Below, one piece after another: positions 7,194 to 13,558 of a DNA stretch of 55,466 nt. The stretch is taken from NCBI RefSeq assembly GCF_004122145.1, contig NZ_SBKQ01000017.1:1-55466 (forward strand), in the 5' to 3' direction. The translations under genes and the position numbers were made by a program. Positions within the stretch are counted from its first letter, which is position 1. The number at the start of each line of letters is the position of its first letter. The DNA comes from Flavobacterium piscinae. Lineage in GTDB: Bacteria > Bacteroidota > Bacteroidia > Flavobacteriales > Flavobacteriaceae. The notes below the pieces were generated by a model. It did no database searches. It saw nothing but the letters and a program-made list of their open reading frames with translations, and was not told where the DNA came from.

Positions 7194-7997
7194 TTATAAG
7201 ACTAATTCTTTAAGTATGATGTAAATTCCCATTAAAAGTACGAACCAGCCAAATCCCGTTTTTAATTTGGCACCATGAATTTTTTTTGAAAGGTATATTC
7301 CAATAAATATTCCAATTATAGAAGCAAAAGTAAAAATTAATAACAGACTCCAATCAATTGTTTGATTTCCTTTCAAATCACCCAAAAATCCAATTAATGA
7401 TTTTGCAGCAATGATAAAAAGTGAGGTACCAACTGCTAATTTCATAGGCATTTTTGCCAGTAAAACTAAAGCCGGTATGATTAAAAAACCTCCTCCTGCT
7501 CCAACTAAACCGGTTAGAACTCCCACTAACAAACCTTCCAATAAAATTAATGGGAAGTTATACTTCATGGGGCTATTCTCATCTTCAACTGCCTTGGATG
7601 GCTTTATCATTGAAATGGAAGCCATAATCATAACAATTGCAAACAGAAGCATTAAAGCAATCGACTTTGTAAATTCAAAGGTTCCGATAGTAAAAAATAC
7701 TTCAGGTAAATGAGGTACTATAAAAGCTCTTGTTAAATAAACTGCTGCAATTGAAGGAATTCCAAAAATTAAAACTGTTTTAAAATCAACTTTCTTGAGC
7801 AAAGCACTTTTTATTCCGCCAACCAAAGCAGTTGACCCCACAATAAAAAGAGAATATGCTGTGGCTAGCACAGGCTCAACAGCCATGATATAAACTAGAA
7901 TGGGAACAGTTAAAATTGAACCACCGCTTCCTATTAAGCCAAGTGAAATGCCGACAATAATTGCAAGAAAATAGCCTAAGATAAAAGTTGATTCCAT
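7194..7997 (-). CDS. TauE/SafE (TSUP) family sulfite exporter-like permease
   Basis: The 267-residue membrane protein has the two-repeat TSUP layout: LGLIGSGGSILTVPIL in the first half and LTGLVGAGGGFLIIPAL in the second, with about eight transmembrane segments. TauE/SafE proteins export sulfite or sulfoacetate, or move other sulfur anions. I take the ATG at 7997; the TTG at 8015 lies inside the promoter -7 box TACTTTTG (8020-8013) and cannot be the start if that promoter is used. It opens a three-gene transcript with yeiH and persulfide dioxygenase 2. Its task is probably to expel sulfite. Confidence 0.88.
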   Translation of the reverse strand: MESTFILGYFLAIIVGISLGLIGSGGSILTVPILVYIMAVEPVLATAYSLFIVGSTALVGGIKSALLKKVDFKTVLIFGIPSIAAVYLTRAFIVPHLPEVFFTIGTFEFTKSIALMLLFAIVMIMASISMIKPSKAVEDENSPMKYNFPLILLEGLLVGVLTGLVGAGGGFLIIPALVLLAKMPMKLAVGTSLFIIAAKSLIGFLGDLKGNQTIDWSLLLIFTFASIIGIFIGIYLSKKIHGAKLKTGFGWFVLLMGIYIILKELVL

Positions 7998-8012
7998 TAG
8001 TGTATTTTTTAT

Positions 8013-8057
8013 CAAAAGTAATAGTGAAAAATTAATAACTATGTAACTTTTGATACT
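8013..8057 (-). promoter_or_regulatory. Palindrome-controlled promoter of the tauE-yeiH-dioxygenase transcript
   Basis: The plus strand reads TGTAACTTTTGATACT at 8042-8057: one perfect half-site, the other matching 4 of 6 positions. Exactly 21 nt downstream on the minus strand is TACTTTTG (8020-8013), a perfect TAnnTTTG box. The predicted start is about 11 nt before the ATG at 7997. The spacing is the same as in the promoters at 4624-4668 and 10063-10107. Confidence 0.65.
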
Positions 8058-8062
8058 GTACT

Positions 8063-8692
8063 TTAATTTAATAATTCGATTGAAGCCCGGTGAAGTTTTA
8101 TTCTACCATCATTTTCAAGTGCTTTTAATAAACGAGAAACTACTACTCGTGAAGTATGTAAATCATAAGCAATTTCTTGATGTGTTGTATGAATTTCTTT
8201 AGAATGATTGATATTTGACTTATCATTTAAATAATTCATCAATCGTTCATCCATATTCATAAAAGCCAAATTATCAATGGCATTGAGCATTTCTTTTAAA
8301 CGATTATTATAACTGTTAAAAACATAATTTCGCCAACTTTTGTATTTACCCAACCATTCCTCCATTTTGTAAACAGGAATCATAATTACCATTCCTTTGG
8401 TTTCGGCAACAGCACGAATTTCACTCTTGGTTTCGCCCATACAACAAGCCATGGTCATGGCACATGTATCCCCTTTTTCAATAAAATAAAGGAGTAATTC
8501 ACCTTCGTCAAAATCTTCTCTTAAAATCTTTATTGCTCCTTCGATAAGTAAGGGCATTTTTTTAATATAATCGCCAAAATCGATTAAAATATCGCCTTCA
8601 TTAAAATCTCTTAATAACGAAACTGCCGCTATTTCTTCAATAAGTTTTTCTTCAAAAACAAACCCATAGGTTTGCTGGAGTAATTCTTTCAT
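8063..8692 (-). CDS. Crp/Fnr family transcriptional regulator of the sulfide-oxidation locus
   Basis: A 209-residue Crp/Fnr protein: cyclic-nucleotide-binding-type beta-roll (about residues 20-110), dimer helix, and winged helix-turn-helix (about 140-209). The sensor domain carries TCAMTMACCMGE with Cys77, Cys83 and Cys84 in a C-x5-CC pattern. It lacks the N-terminal iron-sulfur cysteine cluster of FNR, and I see no clear cAMP-binding signature. The recognition helix reads TSRVVVSRLLK, close to NtcA (TRVTVTRLLG) and without the Glu of CRP/FNR. NtcA binds GTA-N8-TAC, which is contained in the palindrome found at three promoters of this locus. The ATG at 8692 is preferred over a TTG at 8707. 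Probably cotranscribed with sqr, giving feedback. Thiol/persulfide sensing is a hypothesis. Confidence 0.88.
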   Translation of the reverse strand: MKELLQQTYGFVFEEKLIEEIAAVSLLRDFNEGDILIDFGDYIKKMPLLIEGAIKILREDFDEGELLLYFIEKGDTCAMTMACCMGETKSEIRAVAETKGMVIMIPVYKMEEWLGKYKSWRNYVFNSYNNRLKEMLNAIDNLAFMNMDERLMNYLNDKSNINHSKEIHTTHQEIAYDLHTSRVVVSRLLKALENDGRIKLHRASIELLN

Positions 8693-8774
8693 TTTTTTTA
8701 ATTTCAATCGTAAATTTCGAAAAAAATATGGATTATTCCAATATTAGTTACGAATATTCTTTCTGCTTATAAAA

Positions 8775-10043
8775 TTAAACATTTTCTCCTTTCATCATTT
8801 TATTCCAATATAAATGGGGTAACATGTATTTTTTTAAAAACCATAATCGCCAATGAGGTTTATTACTGTCAAAAACAAGCATTTGCTTTAGTTTGGGGTC
8901 GGGTGTAAATTCATTTTTATAATTGAACTCTGCCAAAATCATTTTTCCATAACCAACTACTAACGGACAAGAGGAATAACCTAAGTATCCTTGATTATCA
9001 ACTGTTTGATTGGCTAAATATTTTAAAATATTATCCACAACCACTGGCACTTGTTTGCGAATGGCGGCACCGGTTTTAGCTGTTGGCAAACCGGCAACAT
9101 CTCCTAAACCGAAAATGGAAGTAAATTTATTGTGTTGAAGTGAATTAATATGAACATCTAACCAACCGGCGGCATTCACCAGATTCGATTCTCTAATAAA
9201 TTTTGGAGGGGCTTGAGGTGGTGCCAAATGCAAGAAATCAAACGGAATTTCCATGATTTCATTACCGGTATGTTTTTCGTTTAATATGTTGTTTTCATTG
9301 ACCACACATTTGTTTTCACCTGTGCTTACCTCTTTAAAATAAACAATTTTATTATCCGAATCAATTTTTATGGGAGCATAAAATGTTTTAAAATGAATGT
9401 TATAGTCACCAATGACTTTCATGAGTGAGTCAGCGATAATTTTTACACCAAAAATCACCGAACCCGGGGTTGCAAAAACGAGATTGGTTTTATTAGAAAT
9501 ACCTTTTTTTCTGAAATAATCCGCAGCCATATACGCTGCTTTTTGTGGTGCTCCTCCACATTTTATTGGTGTAGTAGGTTGAGTGAAAACAGCATTTCCT
9601 CCTTTGAACTTTTGAAGAAGTTCCCATGTTTTGTTAGGGTCAACGTAGTTACTGCACACGACGCCTTTTTCTAATCCTTCACGAAGTCCTTCAATCCCAA
9701 TCCCATCTAAATCATTAACCAATCCGGTCGCAACAACCAATAAATCATAGGATATATTGCCCGATGTGGCAGTTTTTACCTGTTTTTCTTCAGCTAAAAT
9801 TTCAGTGGCAAAGTCCTTAATCCATTTGACTCCTTTCGGAATCAAGTCTTTCGTTAAACGAATTGTTTTTTTATAATCATAGGTTCCTGCCCCAACCAAG
9901 GTGAATGCCGGCTGATAATAATGTTTCTCAGATGGCTCAAGAATTGAAATGGATAGATTTTTGTTTTTTTTAATTAATTGAGCGGCAGTCATAATTCCTG
10001 CAGTACCACCACCAATAATCAGAATGTGTTGATTTGCTTTCAT
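8775..10043 (-). CDS. sqr: Sulfide:quinone oxidoreductase, mitochondrial SQRDL-like type
   Basis: This 422-residue FAD enzyme oxidises sulfide to sulfane sulfur and passes electrons to menaquinone at the inner membrane. It has the FAD dinucleotide motif IIGGGTAGIMTA (residues 9-20), VVATGL (103-108) and the second FAD segment GLGDVAGLPTAKTGAA (312-327). The two catalytic cysteines are in the contexts TPIKCGGAPQKA (Cys162) and YSSCPLVVGYGKMILAEF (Cys359), matching the human/type II SQR pattern rather than flavocytochrome c. It is the first gene of the locus, with a palindrome-controlled promoter 20 nt upstream, and is followed by the Crp/Fnr gene with no terminator between. Confidence 0.92.
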   Translation of the reverse strand: MKANQHILIIGGGTAGIMTAAQLIKKNKNLSISILEPSEKHYYQPAFTLVGAGTYDYKKTIRLTKDLIPKGVKWIKDFATEILAEEKQVKTATSGNISYDLLVVATGLVNDLDGIGIEGLREGLEKGVVCSNYVDPNKTWELLQKFKGGNAVFTQPTTPIKCGGAPQKAAYMAADYFRKKGISNKTNLVFATPGSVIFGVKIIADSLMKVIGDYNIHFKTFYAPIKIDSDNKIVYFKEVSTGENKCVVNENNILNEKHTGNEIMEIPFDFLHLAPPQAPPKFIRESNLVNAAGWLDVHINSLQHNKFTSIFGLGDVAGLPTAKTGAAIRKQVPVVVDNILKYLANQTVDNQGYLGYSSCPLVVGYGKMILAEFNYKNEFTPDPKLKQMLVFDSNKPHWRLWFLKKYMLPHLYWNKMMKGENV

Positions 10044-10062
10044 ACCTATTACTTTAGATTGG

Positions 10063-10107
10063 TAAAACTAGCTAGTTGACAATAATCTTTCTGTAACAAA
10101 AGTTACA
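10063..10107 (-). promoter_or_regulatory. Palindrome-controlled promoter of sqr
   Basis: The perfect palindrome TGTAACAAAAGTTACA (10092-10107) is followed on the minus strand by 21 nt and TAGTTTTA (10070-10063), a 7/8 match to TAnnTTTG. Predicted transcription start is about 10058, 15 nt before the sqr ATG. Both this -7 box and that at 4624-4631 continue as TTTTACCA. The rest of the 10044-10295 gap is AT-rich and holds no gene that I can see. Confidence 0.75.
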
Positions 10108-10295
10108 TTCATTGTTTTTTTTCAATAAAACCATTCAATAATTACATAATTATTATTTTTCTGCTTATTTTATTGCACATATTGTTATCCTGTTTTTTTT
10201 ATAAAAATCAATACCGATTAACAAATATTAATTTTTTCTAAATTATCATTGGTATAAAAAGATTGTATCGTACTTTAACATCAAAAACAAAACGC

Positions 10296-11054
10296 ATGAA
10301 AAATTTACTTTTACTTTTGATTTTCACACACTTTTCAATGAATGCACAATTGGAATCGACTACCTACAAAGACGGAAATCAAAACCTAAACGGATTTTCT
10401 TCTAAACCCCAAAAAGCGAATGCCAATAAATCCGGTATTTTAATTTTACCGGCATGGATGGGAATTGACGACCATTCTAAGGAAGTAGCTCAACAATTAT
10501 CAGCCTTAGGTCATTATGTTTTTATTGCCGATATTTACGGTGAAGGAAATTATCCCCAAAACAGTTCTGAAGCCGGAAAACAAGCCGGTTTTTATAAAAA
10601 TAATGTAGCGGATTATCATCGAAGAATTCAATTGGCTCTTGATCAACTCATTCAATCTGGAGCCAATAAAGATAAAATTGTGATAATTGGCTATTGTTTT
10701 GGCGGAACCGGTGCGTTGGAAGCAGCCCGTGCGGGTTTAAACGTTCAAGGAGTTGTTTCGTTTCATGGTGGATTAGGTAAAGCGGAAGACAGAATTATTT
10801 CTGAAATTAATCCGAAAGTACTCGTTCTACATGGTGCAGATGATCCGTTTGTTCCGGAAAAAGAAATCCTTGCTTTTCAAAAAGAAATGAAAGAGGCCAA
10901 AGCCGATTGGCAAATGATTTATTATTCGGGTGCGGTACATTCTTTTACCAATAAAAAAGCCGGAAACGATAATTCAAGAGGGGCTGCTTATAATGAATTG
11001 GCTGATAAACGCTCTTTCGTTCATTTTTTATCATTCTTGAAAGAAACTTTGTAA
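10296..11054 (+). CDS. Dienelactone hydrolase family protein, exported
   Basis: This 252-residue alpha/beta hydrolase has a Sec signal peptide (MKNLLLLLIFTHFSMNAQ). The dienelactone hydrolase triad is visible: nucleophile Cys134 in IGYCFGGTG, Asp in HGADDPFVP (about 182-183) and His215 in SGAVHSFTN. The family hydrolyses lactones and small esters; a Cys nucleophile rather than Ser is typical. I start it at the ATG 10296, since the TTG at 10263 would add eleven charged residues before the signal peptide. It is divergent from sqr across a 252-nt gap and followed, after 38 nt, by an M28 peptidase that may have its own -7 box (TATATTTG, 11066-11073). Substrate unknown. Confidence 0.9.
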   Translation: MKNLLLLLIFTHFSMNAQLESTTYKDGNQNLNGFSSKPQKANANKSGILILPAWMGIDDHSKEVAQQLSALGHYVFIADIYGEGNYPQNSSEAGKQAGFYKNNVADYHRRIQLALDQLIQSGANKDKIVIIGYCFGGTGALEAARAGLNVQGVVSFHGGLGKAEDRIISEINPKVLVLHGADDPFVPEKEILAFQKEMKEAKADWQMIYYSGAVHSFTNKKAGNDNSRGAAYNELADKRSFVHFLSFLKETL

Positions 11055-11092
11055 ACCTACTTTAGTATATTTGTCAAAATAATTTGATTAAA

Positions 11093-12115
11093 ATGAAAAA
11101 AATAATTCTGAGTTCTTTTGTGTTATCGTTTTTGTTGGTAGGTTGTTCCTCCAATAAAAATAGTACAAAAGAAAGTTCACCGGAAAAGTACTTGTCTGAG
11201 ATTAAGGCTGAAAATTTAAGTAAACACCTTTATATTGTTGCTTCTGACGAAATGGAAGGGCGTGACACCGGAACTCCCGGCCAGAAAAAAGCCGGTGAGT
11301 ATTTGATTAATCAATACAAAGCCAATGGAATTTCTTTTCCAAAAGGGGCGAGTGCATTTTATCAGCCCATTCCGGCAGAGTTTTTTAAGAAACAATTTAG
11401 TCCAAAACTAGGCGATTCTGAAAATATTTGGGCATTTATCGAAGGTACTGAAAAACCGGATGAAATTTTGGTTATTTCTGCTCATTACGATCATGTGGGA
11501 ATGAAAAATGGAGAAGTATACAATGGTGCCGATGACGATGGTTCCGGAACAGTAGCTCTTTTGGAAATTGCTGCTGCCTTTCAAAAAGCTAAAAAAGAAG
11601 GGAACGGTCCGAAACGATCTATTTTATTTTTACATGTAACCGGTGAAGAACACGGCTTGCACGGTTCACGTTTTTATGCTGAAAATCCTTTATTTCCTAT
11701 TGCAAATACTATCGCCAATATCAATATTGATATGATAGGACGTCGGGGTTATGAAAAAGAAAACAACGACAATTATGTATATGTTATCGGTTCTGACCGT
11801 TTGAGCAGCGACTTACACCGTATTTCAGAAGAAGCCAATACGAAGTATATCGGGATGGAATTGGATTATAAATACAACGATTTGAATGATCCAAATCGTT
11901 TTTATTACCGTTCAGACCATTATAATTTTGCCAAAAAAGGAATTCCAGCCATTTTTTATTTTAATGGTGTGCATGATGATTACCATAAACCAACAGATAC
12001 ACCTGATAAAATCGATTATCCTTTGTTAGCCAAAAGAACAAAATTAGCTTTTGCTGTAGCTTGGGAATTAGCTAATGCCGTGGAAAGACCAAAAGTGGAC
12101 AAGGACGGGAAATAA
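11093..12115 (+). CDS. M28 family zinc aminopeptidase, lipoprotein
   Basis: A 340-residue M28 metallopeptidase with a lipoprotein signal (SFLLVGCSS), so probably anchored at the cell envelope. The five metal ligands of the family are present in order: His in SAHYDHVG, bridging Asp in NGADDDGSGT, Glu pair in TGEEHGLHG, Asp in INIDMIG and His in RSDHYNF. These enzymes remove N-terminal residues from peptides using two zinc ions. The ATG at 11093 fits the lipoprotein signal better than the TTG at 11084. It ends before a strong terminator at 12138-12165. Role is probably peptide scavenging. Confidence 0.93.
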   Translation: MKKIILSSFVLSFLLVGCSSNKNSTKESSPEKYLSEIKAENLSKHLYIVASDEMEGRDTGTPGQKKAGEYLINQYKANGISFPKGASAFYQPIPAEFFKKQFSPKLGDSENIWAFIEGTEKPDEILVISAHYDHVGMKNGEVYNGADDDGSGTVALLEIAAAFQKAKKEGNGPKRSILFLHVTGEEHGLHGSRFYAENPLFPIANTIANINIDMIGRRGYEKENNDNYVYVIGSDRLSSDLHRISEEANTKYIGMELDYKYNDLNDPNRFYYRSDHYNFAKKGIPAIFYFNGVHDDYHKPTDTPDKIDYPLLAKRTKLAFAVAWELANAVERPKVDKDGK

Positions 12116-12137
12116 TTTATTTCAAAAATAACTGAAA

Positions 12138-12165
12138 AACGCAAAAGCAATTTTGCGTTTTTTTT
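12138..12165 (+). terminator. Rho-independent terminator after the M28 peptidase gene
   Basis: A perfect 9-bp stem AACGCAAAA/TTTTGCGTT with loop GCAA is followed by eight T. It lies 22 nt after the peptidase stop codon. Confidence 0.9.
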
Positions 12166-12191
12166 GTACCTTTAGGTAAAGATTGATTACA

Positions 12192-12923
12192 ATGGGAATC
12201 GAAAAATCCATTTGGTTTTTAGTACTTACATTAATTGCAGAAATCATTGGAACCATTGGTGGTTTTGGCTCGTCTGTATTTTTTGTGCCTTTTGCAAACA
12301 TTTTTTTTGATTTTCATACCGTTTTGGGAATCACTGCTGTTTTTCACTTATCGAGTAATCTTTCAAAAATCTATCTGTTTAGAAAAGGATTAGACAAAAA
12401 ACTTATTCTTCAAATTGGTATTCCATCAGTATTATTTGTAATCATTGGAGGCTTTTTGAGTAAATTTTTTGATAATAAAATTCTAGAAATCGTGTTAGGC
12501 ATCTTCCTAATTTCACTTAGTTTATTATTTTTAATCAAAGATAAACTTATTATTCCGCCCAAATTTAACCAAACAGTAATCGGTGGAGCACTCTCAGGTT
12601 TTTCAGCCGGTCTAATTGGTACCGGAGGAGCTATTCGAGGCATAACTATGGCAGCCTTTAATTTAGAAAAAAGTGTTTTTGTGGCAACTTCTGCAGCAAT
12701 TGATATGATGATTGATTTATCAAGAACCGTAGTTTACTTTGGGAACGGATTTATTACAAAGGACATCCTTTGGTATGTTCCTTTTTTATTTGTAATTGGG
12801 TTTGTGGGAAGCTGGTTAGGTCAAAAGTTTTTAAACCATATTTCACAAGATTACTTCAAGCGGATTGCTTTAGTTTTAATTTTATTAATTGGAATATTTT
12901 CTTTTTATCAAAGTATTAAATAA
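12192..12923 (+). CDS. TauE/SafE (TSUP) family membrane permease
   Basis: A 243-residue membrane protein with about eight transmembrane segments and the TSUP double motif: GTIGGFGSSVFFVPF near the N-terminus and AGLIGTGGAIRGITMAAF in the second half. It is a distant relative of the permease at 7194-7997 but has its own single-gene unit, with a terminator just upstream and a possible TACCTTTA -7 box at 12167-12174. I use the ATG at 12192 rather than TTG at 12183. Substrate is unknown; nothing here ties it to the palindrome-controlled sulfur genes. It converges with the YegP-like gene across a shared hairpin. Confidence 0.85.
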   Translation: MGIEKSIWFLVLTLIAEIIGTIGGFGSSVFFVPFANIFFDFHTVLGITAVFHLSSNLSKIYLFRKGLDKKLILQIGIPSVLFVIIGGFLSKFFDNKILEIVLGIFLISLSLLFLIKDKLIIPPKFNQTVIGGALSGFSAGLIGTGGAIRGITMAAFNLEKSVFVATSAAIDMMIDLSRTVVYFGNGFITKDILWYVPFLFVIGFVGSWLGQKFLNHISQDYFKRIALVLILLIGIFSFYQSIK

Positions 12924-12946
12924 AAAAAGCCCTTTTTACAGGGCTT
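12922..12946 (-). terminator. Terminator between convergent permease and YegP-like genes
   Basis: The stem AAGCCCT/AGGGCTT with a 6-nt loop has a run of A on the plus strand, so on the minus strand it ends in seven T. It serves the YegP-like gene at 12970 and may act weakly in the other direction. It begins on the last bases of the permease stop codon. Confidence 0.8.
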
Positions 12947-12969
12947 ATCATAGTATGTACGGAATTATA

Positions 12970-13302
12970 TTATTCTAACTCTTCTTTAACAGTTGCATCC
13001 GGAGCATTTTTAGCTACTGAAGCAATACCGTTTTCACGAGCAGCTACCGATTCATACATTTCACTGTTACCAATGATTTGACCGTTAGTTGCTTTTAAAT
13101 TAAAGTAAGGTTTTCCATTTTTTGATTCTAAACGATCAAATCGTTTATCGTCTTGCGAATTTTTTCTTACCGATTCAATTCCGTTTTCACAAGCCGCTTT
13201 AGTCGTGTAGCCTTCACTGGACAAAATTACTTGACCATTTCCGGCTTTTAATGCAAATTGAAATTCTCCATTTTTTCTTTTACTGATAACAAATGATCCC
13301 AT
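12970..13302 (-). CDS. YegP family protein (DUF1508, two repeats)
   Basis: The 110-residue protein is made of two tandem copies of the DUF1508/YegP domain. Copy 1 starts GSFVISKRKNGEFQFALKAG and continues GQVILSSEGYTTKAACENGI; copy 2 reads NGKPYFNLKATNGQIIGNSE and then YESVAARENGIASV. This matches the usual two-repeat length. No signal peptide or membrane segment. Function of the family is unknown; members are small, abundant soluble proteins. It stands alone, followed by the terminator at 12922-12946. The 256 nt between its start and recG hold AT-rich sequence and the hexamer array at 13497-13550. Confidence 0.92.
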   Translation of the reverse strand: MGSFVISKRKNGEFQFALKAGNGQVILSSEGYTTKAACENGIESVRKNSQDDKRFDRLESKNGKPYFNLKATNGQIIGNSEMYESVAARENGIASVAKNAPDATVKEELE

Positions 13303-13496
13303 GTTAATTGTTTTAAAAATTATTGATTTATAAAATTAAGAAGATATTTTAACAAAACATATTATTTTTTCATGAAATTATAAACAATTAATCATTTTTG
13401 GGTAGAACTAAAACTACAAATTCAATGTATTGATAATTCAAGCTATTTCATTTTTCAAAATCCACCATAAAAAACTATCTTCGCTTTGAAATGACA

Positions 13497-13550
13497 TTGA
13501 TATTGCAATTGCCATTGCCATTGCCATTGCCATTGATATTGCCATTGATT
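13497..13550 (+). repeat. Hexanucleotide tandem array before recG
   Basis: Nine in-phase 6-nt units follow each other: TTGATA, TTGCAA, four TTGCCA, TTGATA, TTGCCA, TTGATT. The array ends 8 nt before the recG ATG and lies downstream of a possible -7 box (TATCTTCG, 13476-13483), so it would be in the 5' untranslated region. It is not in the recG reading frame. Such arrays can change length by slippage. Confidence 0.85.
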
Positions 13551-13558
13551 TTTTTAAA

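Noticed and set aside
8737..8752. A possible fifth palindrome upstream of the Crp/Fnr gene (TCCAAT-N4-GTTACG)
   Set aside because: Only 8 of 12 positions match and no TAnnTTTG lies 21 nt downstream; the gene can be transcribed from the sqr promoter.
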